A stretch of 64,000 nt of DNA from Manihot esculenta (Eukaryota > Streptophyta > Magnoliopsida > Malpighiales > Euphorbiaceae), in NCBI RefSeq assembly GCF_001659605.2, contig NC_035161.2:1240001-1304000 (forward strand), given 5' to 3'. A model generated the notes under the pieces. The model saw nothing but the letters and a program-made list of their open reading frames with translations, did not search any database and had not been told where the DNA came from. Both the position numbers and the translations under genes were made by a program. This document shows, piece after piece, positions 22,792-35,400 of this stretch (the stretch's first letter is position 1; the number at the start of each line of letters is the position of its first letter).

Positions 22792-23012
22792 GTTTAGTGT
22801 ACAGTATACAGGGGAAGTCCAGCAGAGTTCAGGAAAAGAGAAGAGCTGTGTACTAGTTAGTGGACATGTAATATTAAAGAGCTGTAACAGTTGTGTAAAC
22901 AGTTAGAATTGTGCTTGACTTAGTGATGATTGTGTTGTAAATCTTTTGTTATGTACATGATCTGTATATATGTATTTGTTTTATAGTGTATGTGAAAAAC
23001 CAGGCTTAACAG

Positions 23013-23483
23013 GTATGAGTTAACCCATCTAGAGCAAGCTCTAGTCAGGGGTACAGAGTACAGAGTATAGAGTACAGAGTACAGAGATAGTGCATGCACA
23101 GGTTAAGCCTTGGGACAGAAAAGAGTTTTATTTTCACAGAAAATGTATGATCATGTATGAGATTTACAGGTACACAGAGAGTATAGCAGGCTTGCTACGG
23201 GTTCTGGCGACCTTAAGCCGACCTGAATCTTAGCGCCGGTGGCGGTCCATTTTGGGGTCGTTACAGATTGGTATCAGAGCCCTAGGTTCACATGATCGGA
23301 CCTCTAGAGAGAGTGTTGGGCTCATAGAGGCTAGAGGTAGTCAATCACAATAGGAAAGCATGTCCACTAGGATAGGGTGTTGAGTCCTATCTGTTTACTG
23401 CTATGACATGCCATGATTTGTATGTGCAGTATTGATATGTGATGTTTCTGTGCTAAAGTGCTATGTTATGTGTTGTTTTCCAG
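23013..23483 (+). other. Predicted leader intron 3, spanning LTR end and primer site of T3
   Basis: Donor CTTAACAG|GTATGAGT at 23013; acceptor TTGTTTTCCAG|A ending at 23483, seven bases before the gag start codon. Removing it would delete the primer-binding site. The acceptor is present before gag in every element of the window. The donor is clear only in group 1. Confidence 0.5.
23269..23280 (+). other. T3 primer-binding site
   Basis: TGGTATCAGAGC, three bases after the LTR end. Confidence 0.9.
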
Positions 23484-23490
23484 AGTTAAG

Positions 23491-24822
23491 ATGCGAGGAA
23501 CTCGTTGATCAGCTCGATTGACTGGAGTCCCACCAGATAGTAAGAGACCAGCTGCTCGTCCTCCTGCATTGCCAAGGGCAAGGTCTCAGAGATCTAGTAG
23601 GGAAGGTACGTCAATAGACCCTAGAAGGTCTGTAGATGAGAGCAGAAGAGGAACAGCTAGAGGAGGGAGATCAGAGGAAGTGAGGGAGGCTATGGAGGTT
23701 GACCAGTTAGTTGAGGAAAGCATGGGTGTAGACAGATTTGATGAAGGTATGGGAGAGTCTCAGGGAGGCGTTCAGACCTCAGGGTTTGGTTATCCAGCCT
23801 TTCCTCAGGATCCAGGGTATCCGATGGAAGGTATGTCAGAGTACTCGAGTTTTGTCCCATATCCTACTTACATGCCATATATGCCTTATCCTCAGTATTA
23901 CCCACCATATCCTATGTATCCATCCTCACCTACCCATTTAAGTGCAGCACACCCAGAGCGAAATGAACCAGTACCTCCACCACCACAACCAGAACCAGTA
24001 GCTCCTGTTGCCCAAAGACAGCAACCTAGCTCATCTGGAGGTAAGGTGCAAATGACAGAGTACTTGAAATTGGATGCTCCGAAATTCAATTCAGGAGATG
24101 ATCCATTTGAGTATCTGCGAACTGTGAAGATGATCACTGATGAGTTGGGAGCAGATGATAGCAGAGCCATAGAAATGGCGGGGTTTACACTTAAGTGTAA
24201 GAAAGCTCGAGAATGGTTCAAGAACTATGTGGAGCCGAGGATAGACAGCATGTCATGGGGAGAGTTCGCCAATGAGTTTGCAGGGTGGGCTTTTCCTGAT
24301 AGCTCCAGGGAGATGAAAGTAATAGAATTTGAGCAGTTGAGACAGACAGACGAGATGAGTGTTGACGAGTTTACAGATAAGTTTCTGGATTTGCTTCAGT
24401 ATGTGGGTCAAGCCTATGATACTGATCAGAAGAAGGCAAGGAGATATACTATGAGATTGCATCCCAGGTATTCTTCCTTGATTCTTCCAGTAGAGAAGGA
24501 GAATTTCCACTCTATCGTGGATGCAGCCAGGAAAATGGAAGCAAGTGCCAATATTCAGAGACAGTCAAAGGCACAGGCTTCGGGTTCGAAGGCCCCCAGT
24601 TCAGGAACTTCAGGCAGTAAGAGATGGGATAGAGCAAAAGGAACAAAGAGTAAGTTCTGGAGTAAAGTCAAGTCAGGTCTGGGAATGGGTAGTGGCTCAA
24701 GCTCTGGCGCAAGCAGTCCAGTATGTAGAAGATGTGGGAGACTACACAAGGGAGCTTGTCAGTTGGGATCTTCAGCCTGTTTTAGGTGTGGACATGAAGG
24801 GCACTTTGCTCGGGATTGTCCT
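23491..24822 (+). pseudogene. T3 gag, first part
   Basis: It starts MRGTR followed by TGA at 23506-23508 (CGA to TGA). After that the frame is open to the T4 insertion. It has a Pro/Tyr-rich N-terminal region, the capsid core YLKLDAPKFNSGDDPFEYLR ... FANEFAGWAFPDSSRE ... YTMRLHPRYSSL, a basic linker, and the zinc-knuckle region CFRCGHEGHFARDCP. T4 is inserted directly after the last of these residues, with target duplication GTCCT. Confidence 0.92.
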
Positions 24823-27502
24823 TGTAACAGCCCGGAAACCGGTACACCTCTTGTAACGGCCCCAAACTGTTCGGCACTAGGATCCAGATAGGCTTAAGGC
24901 CGCCGGGACCCGTAGTAAGCCTCTAGACATCCTGAACTCTAGGTAAAATCCCATACATGATCAGCATTTTCATAAAAACTTAAGCTTTTTCAGAAAGCCT
25001 TTAAACTTTTTCTTTATTTCAGCTTGACCTATGTATAGAAACATAGAACTTCATACTAGATGAGTCATCAAGCTAGCTGTAAAAACATATCCGCTTTGGG
25101 TCAAGGGATTGAGACCCTTTCTTCCCTCACGACCATACATACTTCAAACCATTAAAACATTACATATAACTTGAAAACATTCTTAAAACATTTCTTTAAC
25201 TTTCATACTGATCCTGCAAAACCAAGGGATTTACCAACACTAGGCAAAGCACAACTCTATACTATACATCTCACATACTTTTCTTAGCTTGGCTCTATCT
25301 CTTATAACATACTCATTACTCTTTCCATTCATCATATTCTTTATATACATAAGGACCATACATCAAGTCCATCTATCATGTCCATAAATCATCATTATCC
25401 ACTACTAAGCTAAACAAGCATACAAAACATACATAGCATTACATAACATATCATCTCTTTAACAACTTCCTTACATAACATCCTCTATAATCATAAACAT
25501 ACACATCAAGCCTTACTCAAACATAAACAAAACATAGCTAAGCTATTACAACCAAACATGGCAACCCATGCTTGAACCTCTTCTTTCCCATAGCTCTATC
25601 TGACTTACTCTGGCTTACTTACTCTGGCCCTGCAAAAACTGGGGTTAAGGGAATGGGGTGAGCTACAAGAGCCCAGTGAGCAGAAACTAAAAACATTTGC
25701 TTTAATTCCTCCATTTTTAGGTATATTATTATTCATTTTATTATTATTATTATTATTATTATTTAACTTTTTCTTTCTTTTTCTTATTCATGCTTTCATG
25801 AAATGCGTCATATCACAACGAATACACATCAAACATTTCTTCCCCGCTTGAGTTCACGCTAGCAATCTCTTCCTCTTGCGGGTGATTTTAGAGGGTTCTC
25901 GAAACGTCCTTCCCCTCAGGGTTAGACATGACCCCAACATTCCCTCTGTCAAAACTTAGCCCCGAAGGAGCTCTCATAGGGCTTTCCTACATGTACTTGC
26001 CCGACTGACAAAGACTCATTGACAGACTTGTGGGCTATTGAGGTCGCCTTGGTCCACCCATCACATCATATACACAGCAATTTATGCAATGCGTCATATT
26101 CGTGAAACTAGTGCAATCATCCTATTACATATAAACATGATGCATGCATATGCTTTAGGCATTTGAATTCCTTAAAATAAAAGATGCATTAGACATTTGA
26201 TTTCTTAAAATAAAAGATTAGGTTTAGTTCTACTCACCTCCTGGCAGACGCTGACAGACTCTGCAACTGCTAGCACTACTGGCCTCCTCGGTCCCTCGGG
26301 TCCGATCCTACACAGGTGGACTCGAATGAGGTGCCAAACATACTCTAAACAACTCATAAACATACCCCCAAAAACCCCTCTAAACATCACTAAAACATGC
26401 ATAGGAAACACCCAAGAAACGGCTGGACAGGGCACTTTCGGCGGCACCTTCGGCGGCCGAAAGCCCCTTCCAGAGACGAAACTCAGGTAGGTTCGGCGGC
26501 AGGTTCGGCGGCCGAAACTCCTGAACAGAAACGAAAGTCCCTCCTTCAGGGGCACGTTCGGCAGCCTAAAGACTGCCTCCCATGCAGGTTCGGCGGCCGA
26601 AACTCCTTTCGGCGGCCGAACCTGGTCCCCTCTGGACGACAGGTCCGATTCTGCCAAGCCAAAAACCAAACTCAAATATACCCAAATCCTCACATACTCT
26701 CTCCCAATCATGCATACTCACTCCCACATGCATAAAGGGGCATAAACTAACATAAACTCCTCAACACAAACATCACATAACATACATTGGGTATAAAACC
26801 CACATAAACCTTAAACATGCATTTCTACCCAAACTCAACCATCAAACTCTATAAAACTTACTTAAAACTTCATTAAACATAAGGAAAAGCAAGGATCTAC
26901 ACTAACCTCTTGGAGATCGAGGGTTGGTGTGACCCGAACCTTGGAGATGTGGAGGAAACTAGCTCCGGGGTCTCCAAGCTCCAAATCCTTGATCCAAGCT
27001 TAAAACTCTTCAAAACCAAGAATGAAACTCATAAAAACCATAGAAGATGAAGGAAAACGTGAAATCGACCAAGGGAGGACATGAACTCACCTTGGCACGA
27101 GAATGGGGAGGAAAACTCGCCCATTTTCGGTCTGAGGCCTTTTATAGGCGACCGGCTGAGCCACATTCGGCGGCCAAACCAGCACCCTAAAGTCCCCCAT
27201 GTTCGGCGGCCGAACTTGAGGTTCGGCAGCCGAACCTGGTTTCTGCCCAACTCAACTTTCGAAAGCCAAAAGTCCATCCGAAACCATCTCATGTTCGGCG
27301 GCCGAACATCACCTTCGGCGGCCGAACCTGGGTTCTTCCTCCTTGGCCTTTTCTCTTCAAAACTCAATTCATTTTCATTTAAAACCATGAAATCATGTGA
27401 AAACATTTTAGAAAACACATTCTACCCTTCTAGAGAGATCCAACACCCTAGATTCCGCCGGAAGGCAGGAATCCCGATGCCGGATTCTAGCCGGGTATTA
27501 CA
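24823..27502 (-). repeat. T4 3' LTR (left copy, 2680 bp)
   Basis: On the minus strand it runs TGTAATACCCGGCTAG ... CCGGGCTGTTACA. It is nearly identical to the right copy. Differences include an extra tandem block of 14 bp (CTTACTTACTCTGG-type, near 25613) and about 13 bp more in the palindrome cluster near 26555. It has a (TTA)n microsatellite around 25735-25763. Confidence 0.93.
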
Positions 27503-28576
27503 TTCTTCCCCCCTTCAAGAACATTCGTCCCCGAATGTTCCACAAACAAACAGGCATCTGAAACATAGCATCAATCATACATAAACAAGCAAAACCTAAA
27601 AACCTCTCTCCTAAAAGAGAGACACGGCACTGCCGGAGTCAAAACTCCCGGTTCTCCTAAGAACACTCTTCCAATAGGAGACACCTCTAGCAATACCCAA
27701 CTTCCTCTGAAACTCAACGCTTCCACTGCGCTACTCTGATCCTTACTCTTCTCTTCTCTTCTCATCTTTACTAACTGGCTTCTTCTCACTGCTAACCCAA
27801 ACTAACTCTAACTCTCACAGGTAGTACCCGAATTTCAGATCTATCTTTGGAAACAAACAGTTCCTACTAGCTGCTCCCATAGATCATCAATCCAAGGTAG
27901 AGGTTACCTGCTCGTGGTAGTAACCCTGCACAACTGCTTACAGTCGCTACAAAGGCTCAAGGATCCATCCTTCCTTTCCCGCACAACACTGGAACATTCC
28001 AGGGTGAGGTACTGGGTCGGATAAAACCCTCGTCTACCAAGCACTCCTCTACTCCTACACTCCTCCTATAACTCTGCAGGTACCATCCTGTGAGGAAATA
28101 GAGAAACGGTTCTGGTACCAAGTACCACTTCTGAACCAAACTCTACCTTCCTGACCGATGACCAACCTGACACTATCCTGGAACCTCTGAACACTCTTAC
28201 TATCTATACACCCTACGAGCCTGACAGCTGACATCAAACTTCTAGGCATCCTACTCGGTTCTCTCCACGGACTTACTATGATCCATTCTGTACTCCGATT
28301 CTGACTACCTTGCACTGCAGACTCAGGTAGTACCAGTACCACAAGTAGAAAAACCAATCCATCCCCCGAATGACATCCAGACAATCAAGTCTCGGACCTC
28401 AAAATCGGGTGGAAGGCATCCACCCTCACCTGATACTGGACTGAACCGGCAGACCAACTCTGCCACAGATGGCTCACATCTACAAGCCCCAAAGAGAACT
28501 CTCTACCCCCAGAAGCTATCAACTCAGCCTTTCAAAGGCTCCTAGAGCAACAACAGAAAAGGAAGCACACTAGGGT
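27503..28576 (-). pseudogene. T4 decayed pol remnants
   Basis: On the minus strand, about 28560-28360 resembles the protease region. About 28110-27960 resembles the start of reverse transcriptase ([17 protein letters not shown], then a frame change into the KDGS region). About 27930-27830 resembles RQL...LPRIDDL. No frame longer than about 100 codons survives. A C-rich stretch at 27507-27513, next to the left LTR, is the complement of the polypurine tract. Confidence 0.7.
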
Positions 28577-29233
28577 TCACAACAACAACACATCAGAACA
28601 TGCAAAAGTGAGCGTACCTGGCATCACTGTGTTCGATGTGTCTGCTCCCCTTCCTGGAACACTGGCTTGGGCCACATAACTTGGAGCTAACTGTTGGGAC
28701 CGTCCCATCCTGGGTGCAGTAGGACACTCACGTACCATGTGCCCATCCTGTCCGCACCTAAAGCATGCCGTAGTCCCTGCCAGACAGACTCCCTTGTGTG
28801 GTCTCCCACACCTCAAACATCTTGTAGCCCCTCGGCCAGAACTCAAACCATCTTCAGCATCTAGCCTAAACCTCTGCCAAAACTTGTCCTTCTTCGACCT
28901 TCTCAGGCCTCTATTCCCTTTCCTTGGGGTTTTTCCCCACCTTTTATCTCTACTGGCAGCTGTACTCAGCATGGAGGGATCAACTTCCCTTGAACTTGAA
29001 TTCTCAGAATCCTTAGACTCTCCCATGCAGTCCTCATCCATATTCACTTGCACACCTATGTCCCTCCTCTGCACCATTCCTTCTCTACTGACATCAACAG
29101 ACCTTCCAGGGTCTCTTGATGTTTCCCCACTGCCAACCATACCTGACTGTACTCCTGGCAGAACGGGAGGAAAGGTCTCCGTACCTTCCCACTCAGACGG
29201 ATCTGACTCCACAGATCGACTAGCACCTTGCAT
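28577..29233 (-). CDS. T4 short gag-like protein with zinc knuckle
   Basis: An open frame of 218 codons from MQGASRSVESDPSEW, starting after a GTGTTTTCAG acceptor-like motif as in other elements. It has the acidic/basic N-terminal region and, after KDKFWQRFRL, the Cys-rich region CLRCGRPHKGVCLAGTTAC and the zinc knuckle CFRCGQDGHMVRECP. The whole capsid core of a normal Tekay gag (about 200 residues) is missing. The end covers the start of protease (ADTSNTVMPGTL...CSDV) and then stops. It could still bind RNA through the knuckle, but whether it is expressed is unknown. Confidence 0.65.
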   Translation of the reverse strand: MQGASRSVESDPSEWEGTETFPPVLPGVQSGMVGSGETSRDPGRSVDVSREGMVQRRDIGVQVNMDEDCMGESKDSENSSSREVDPSMLSTAASRDKRWGKTPRKGNRGLRRSKKDKFWQRFRLDAEDGLSSGRGATRCLRCGRPHKGVCLAGTTACFRCGQDGHMVRECPTAPRMGRSQQLAPSYVAQASVPGRGADTSNTVMPGTLTFACSDVLLL

Positions 29234-29728
29234 CTTCAGTTCTTCTGAAAACACAACAAGCGCACCGGTACACATAAGCATCACATCACATAGCATGGCA
29301 TCATAACACATAGCATGCATCATATCATATGGTCCATGTGACAAACACATGACCCCTCATGCAATATATATCATGGATGAACCTGTCACCTATAGCCTAC
29401 AACATAGCAGAACATGCCTCGACCAACTGTGCCAAAGGCCATACCTGGTCTCTCAGCCCATCTCATATCAGTACATATTATGCCATTTCGTAGCTAGGGG
29501 ACTATCAACATCCATAATACAAACATAAATGCACATGCACCACACATGGCATTACACATCATCAAACAAGACGGAACTCCCCTTCCGATCCTAGTGGACA
29601 TGATCTTACTCTGAATCTTTCTTATTGTGCTTGCCCTTCTATGACATCTAAACCAACCTCTTTCCGATGTGGGATATCTCTAATCCTTGAGCATCTTTGC
29701 TCAACACACCGTACTTATGAGGCCCAAA

Positions 29729-29740
29729 GCTTTGATACCA
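29729..29740 (-). other. T4 primer-binding site
   Basis: The reverse complement TGGTATCAAAGC differs by one base from the TGGTATCAGAGC of the other elements. It is two bases inside the right LTR. Confidence 0.8.
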
Positions 29741-29742
29741 AC

Positions 29743-32395
29743 TGTAACAGCCCGGAAACCGGTACACCTCTTGTAACGGCCCCAAACTGTTTGGCACTAG
29801 GATCCAGATCGGCTTAAGGCCGCCGGGACCCGTAGTAAGCCTCTAGACATCCTGAACTCTAGGTAAAATCCCATACATGATCAGCATTTTCATAAAAACT
29901 TAAGCTTTTTCAGAAAGCCTTTAAACTTTTTCTTTATTTCAGCTTGACCTATGTATAGAAACATAGAACTTCATACTAGATGAGTCATCAAGCTAGCTGT
30001 AAAAACATATCCGCTTTGGGTCAAGGGATTGAGACCCTTTCTTCCCTCACGGCCATACATACTTCAAACCATTAAAACATTACATATAACTTGAAAACAT
30101 TCTTAAAACATTTCTTTAACTTTCATACTGATCCTGCAAAACCAAGGGATTTACCAACACTAGGCAAAGCACAACTCTATACTATACATCTCACTTACTT
30201 TTCTTAGCTTGGCTCTATCTCTTATAACATACTCATTACTCTTTCCATTCATCATATTCTTTATATACATAAGGACCCTACATCAAGTCCATCTATCATG
30301 TCCATAAATCATCATTATCCACTACTAAGCTAAACAAGCATACAAAACATACATAGCATTACATAACATATCATCTCTTTAACAACTTCCTTACATAACA
30401 TCCTCTATAATCATAAACATACACATCAAGCCTTACTCAAACATAAACAAAACATAGCTAAGCTATTACAACCAAACATGGCAACCCATGCTTGAACCTC
30501 TTCTTTCCCATAGCTCTATCTGACTTACTCTGGCCCTGCAAAAACTGGGGTTAAGGGAATGGGGTGAGCTACAAGAGCCCAGTGAGCAGAAACTAAAAAC
30601 ATTTGCTTTAATTCCTCCATTTTTAGGTATATTATTATTCATTTTATTATTATTATTATTATTATTATTTAACTTTTTCTTTCTTTTTCTTATTCATGCT
30701 TTCATGAAATGCGTCATATCACAACGAATACACATCAAACATTTCTTCCCCGCTTGAGTTCACGCTAGCAATCTCTTCCTCTTGCGGGTGATTTTAGAGG
30801 GTTCTCGAAACGTCCTTCCCCTCAGGGTTAGACATGACCCCAACATTCCCTCTGTCAAAACTTGGCCCCGAAGGAGCTCTCATAGGGCTTTCCTACATGT
30901 ACTTGCCCGACTGACAAAGACTCATTGACAGACTTGTGGGCTATTGAGGTCGCCTTGGTCCACCCATCACATCATATACACAGCAATTTATGCAATGCGT
31001 CATATTCGTGAAACTAGTGCAATCATCCTATTACATATAAACATGATGCATGCATATGCTTTAGGCATTTGAATTCCTTAAAATAAAAGATGCATTAGAC
31101 ATTTGATTTCTTAAAATAAAAGATTAGGTTTAGTTCTACTCACCTCCTGGCAGACGCTGACAGACTCTGCAACTGCTAGCACTACTGGCCTCCTCGGTCC
31201 CTCGGGTCCGATCCTACACAGGTGGACTCGAATGAGGTGCCAAACATACTCTAAACAACTCATAAACATACCCCCAAAAACCCCTCTAAACATCACTAAA
31301 ACATGCATAGGAAACACCCAAGAAACGGCTGGACAGGGCACTTTCGGCGGCACCTTCGGCGGCCGAAAGCCCCTTCCAGAGACGAAACTCAGGTAGGTTC
31401 GGCGGCAGGTTCGGCGGCCGAAACTCCTGAACAGAAACGAAAGTCCCTCCTTCGGCCGAACCTGGTCCCCTCCCATGCAGGTTCGGCGGTCGAAACTCCT
31501 TTCGGCGGCCGAACCTGGTCCCCTCTGGACGACAGGTCCGATTCTGCCAAGCCAAAAACCAAACTCAAATATACCCAAATCCTCACATACTCTCTCCCAA
31601 TCATGCATACTCACTCCCACATGCATAAAGGGGCATAAACTAACATAAACTCCTCAACACAAACATCACATAACATACATTGGGTATAAAATCCACATAA
31701 ACCTTAAACATGCATTTCTACCCAAACTCAACCATCAAACTCTATAAAACTTACTTAAAACTTCATTAAACATAAGGAAAAGCAAGGATCTACACTAACC
31801 TCTTGGAGATTGAGGGTTGGTGTGACCCGAACCTTGGAGATGTGGAGGAAACTAGCTCCGGGGTCTCCAAACTCCAAATCCTTGATCCAAGCTTAAAACT
31901 CTTCAAAACCAAGAATGAAACTCATAAAAACCATAGAAGATGAAGGAAAACGTGAAATCGACCAAGGGAGGACATGAACTCACCTTGGCACGAGAATGGG
32001 GAGGAAAACTCGCCCATTTTCGGTCTGAGGCCTTTTATAGGCGACCGGCTGAGCCACATTCGGCGGCCAAACCAGCACCCTAAAGTCCCCCATGTTCGGC
32101 GGCCTAACTTGAGGTTCGGCAGCCGAACCTGGTTTCTGCCCAACTCAACTTTCGGAAGCCAAAAGTCCATCCGAAACCATCTCATGTTCGGCGGCCGAAC
32201 ATCACCTTCGGCGGCCGAACCTGGGTTCTTCCTCCTTGACCTTTTCTCTTCAAAACTCAATTCATTTTCATTTAAAACCATGAAATCATGTGAAAACATT
32301 TTAGAAAACACATTCTACCCTTCTAGAGAGATCCAACACCCTAGATTCCGCCGGAAGGCAGGAATCCCGATGCCGGATTCTAGCCGGGTATTACA
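29743..32395 (-). repeat. T4 5' LTR (right copy, 2653 bp)
   Basis: It has the same ends as the left copy and a TATA box at 32039-32033. Predicted intron 1 is 31799-31214, with donor CCAAGAG|GTTAGTG and acceptor CCTGTGTAG|GATC. Palindrome clusters lie upstream of the TATA box (about 32220-32060) and within the intron (about 31520-31340). Confidence 0.93.
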
Positions 32396-32400
32396 GTCCT

Positions 32401-35400
32401 CAGGTGACTTTTGCACCATCCCAGCATATGAGTTCAGGCAGTGTCGTGCAGCCAGCAGCTCCAGCCATGCCTCAGAGTAGTGGCAGAGGTAGAGGGAGAG
32501 GATCAGCCTCTACTTCAACAGCAGGTTCCCGAGGTGGAAATCCGGTAGCCCCAGCACGGATTTTCACTGTGACACAGGAGGAGGCTAATACGTCGAACAC
32601 AGTAGTGTCAGGTAATCTCATCATTGGGTGTTCAGATGTGTATGCTTTGATGGACCCCGGTGCTTCTCATTCCTTTATTACTTCGAGAGCCATAGAGAGG
32701 TTGGGTTTGATCAGTTCTGAGTTAGAGTATCCTCTCTGGGTCAGTGGACCCAAGTGTGACCCATCAGTGGCAGTGTCAGTCTGTCGTTTCAGTCCAGTGT
32801 TCATAGAGGGTAGATGCCTTCCAGCTGACCTTGTGGTTCTAGACTTGACAGATTTTGATGTCATTCTAGGGATGGATTGGTTATCTGCATATGGTGCGAC
32901 CTTGGACTGTAGAGAAAAGATAGTGAGTCTCAAAGACCAGGATGGGTCAGAGTGTGTCTTCAGGGGAGACAGGAGAGGTACACCCAGAGGTTTGATTTCA
33001 GCCCTTCAGGCTCGTCGTTTGCTTAGGAGCGGTTGTCCGGGGTTTCTAGCTCATGTGAGGGAGCTAGACAGTCAGGTTAGGGAACTAGCCACAGTACCAG
33101 TAGTCCGAGAGTTTCTAGATGTGTTCCCAGACGACCTTCCAGGACTACTACCTGGTAGGAAGATAGAGTTTGAAATTGAATTGCTGCCTGAGACCAGACC
33201 TATCTCTATTCCTCCCTACAGGATGGCGCCAGCAGAGTTAAAGGAGTTGAAAGAACAGTTGCAGGATTTAGTAGATAAGGGTTTCATCCGCCCTAGTACC
33301 CCACCTTGGGGTGCTCCAGTGCTCTTTGTCAGAAAGAAGGATGGATCCCTCAGACTTTGTATCGACTACAGACAGTTGAACAAGGTCACTACCAAGAACA
33401 GGTATCCTTTACCTCGGATTGATGATCTATTCGACCAGCTAGCTGGAGCAGGTTGTTTCTCTAAAATAGATCTGAGATCCGGGTATCATCAGTTGAGAGT
33501 CAGAGAGTCAGATGTGCCAAAGACAGCTTTCAGGACCAGATATGGGCATTATGAGTTCTTAGTGATGCCGTTCGGGTTGACTAACTCCCCTGCAGCATTC
33601 ATGGATCTCATGAACCGAGTGTTCAGCGAGTTTCTGGATCACTTTGTTATTGTTTTTATCGATGACATCTTAGTGTATTCCAGAGATGCAGAGGAACATG
33701 CCCAGCATTTGAGGATAGTTCTGCAGAAACTGAGAGAGCATGGTTTGTATGCCAAGTTCTCTAAGTGTGAGTTTTGGTTGCGGAGCATTTCCTTCTTGGG
33801 ACATGTGGTATCAGCAGAAGGAATTGAGGTAGATCCCAAGAAGATAGAGGCTGTAGCTAACTGGCCCAGACCCACTACAGTGACTGAGATTAAAAGCTTT
33901 CTGAGACTGGCAGGTTACTACAGGAGGTTCGTTCAGGACTTCTCAAAGATAGCAGCTCCTATGACCAAACTGACTCAGAAGAACCAGAAGTTTGTCTGGT
34001 CAGACCAGTGCGAGGAGAGCTTTGAGGAGCTCAAGAGGAGATTGACAACAGCACCAATGTTAGCTCTGCCTGTCAGTAATGAGGATTTCACAGTGTTCTG
34101 TGATGCATCTCGAGTGGGATTGGGTTGTGTTTTGATGCAGCGTGATCGGGTGATTGCTTATGCTTCTAGATAGTTGAAGAAGCACGAGTTGAATTACCCC
34201 ACCCATGACCTCGAGATGGCAGCAGTTATTTTTGCCCTCAAGATGTGGCGGCGTTACCTCTACGGGGTTAAATGCGAGATCTTCACTGATCACAAGAGTT
34301 TACAGTACATCTTGAGTCAGAGAGAGCTGAATTTGAGGCAGAGAAGATGGGTAGAATTGCTCAGTGATTATGATTGTAAGATCCAGTATCATCCGGGTAA
34401 GGCGAATGTTGTGGCAGACGCCCTAAGCCGGAAGTCACTAGGCAGTTTATCCCATATAGCAGCAGAGCGGAGACCAGTCGTGATGGAGCTTTACAAGCTC
34501 TTAGAAGAGGGGTTAAAGCTAGAATTGTCTGGTACAGGTGCGTTGATAGCACAGATGAGAGTGACACCTGTGTTTCTCGACCAGATCGCTCAGAAACAGC
34601 ATGAGGGCCCTGCGTTGATGACAATTGCCAGGACTGTTCAGTCAGGCAACAGTGCAGAATTCAGGTTTGACAGCAAAGGGATCCTTCGCTATGGGAGTTG
34701 ACTTTGTGTACCAGATGTTAGCAGTTTGAAAGAAGACATTATGAGGGAAGCTCATAATGCGAGGTATAGTGTTCACCCGGGAGCCACCAAGATGTATCAG
34801 GATCTGAATAGGGTCTATTGGTGGCCAGCCATGAAGAAAGACGTGGTGCAGTTTGTGACAGCCTGTGAGGTTTGCCAGAGGGTGAAACTAGAGCATCAGA
34901 AACCAGCTGGAATGCTTAACCCACTGCCGATTCCAGAGTGGAAATGGGAGAACATAGCTATGGATTTTGTAGTGGGCTTACCAGCAGCGTCCAACAGGAT
35001 AGACTCTATATGGGTGATTGTGGACAGACTCACGAAATGTGCTCATTTTCTTCCAGTTCGGAGTAACTATTCTGTGGATAAGTTGGCACAGGTATATCTG
35101 GATGAGATAGTGAGATTACATGAAGTCCCAGTGTCTATAGTTTCAGATAGAGGACCTCAGTTCACCTCCAGATTTTGGCGAAGTCTACAGAGTGCAATGG
35201 GCACGAGATTGGATTTTAGCACTGCTTTCCATCCGCAGACTGATGGACAGTCAGAAAGGACCATCCAGACCATAGAGGATATGCTTCGATTGTGTGTGTT
35301 AGACTTTGGCGGTTCTTGGAGGCAGCATCTACCTTTGGTGGAGTTTGCCTACAATAACAGCCATCATGCTAGCATAGGGATGGCTCCTTATGAAGCATTA

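Larger units (their letters stand above)
21042..23265 (+). repeat. T3 5' LTR (2224 bp)
   Basis: It runs from TGTAATACCCGG to GGGGTCGTTACA. It has TTCGGCCGCCGAA-type palindromes both upstream of the TATA box (about 21220-21290) and downstream (about 21830-22110), a predicted leader with two introns and the start of a third, and a two-copy 40-bp subrepeat (about 22490-22560). It differs from the 3' LTR mainly by lacking a 21-bp tandem copy found near 36265. Confidence 0.93.
24823..32395 (-). mobile_element. T4: non-autonomous LTR retrotransposon, group 3
   Basis: Two long LTRs (24823-27502 and 29743-32395) flank only 2240 bp of internal sequence. Target duplications GTCCT are exact (24818-24822 and 32396-32400). 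The interior keeps a short gag-like gene and decayed protease and reverse-transcriptase fragments, but no RNase H, integrase or chromodomain. It must have been moved by enzymes of a relative. It lies inside the gag of T3. Confidence 0.93.

Noticed and set aside
24823..32395. T4 as two solo LTRs rather than one element
   Set aside because: Exact GTCCT duplications at the outer ends and a primer-site and gag-like interior between the LTRs show a single insertion.
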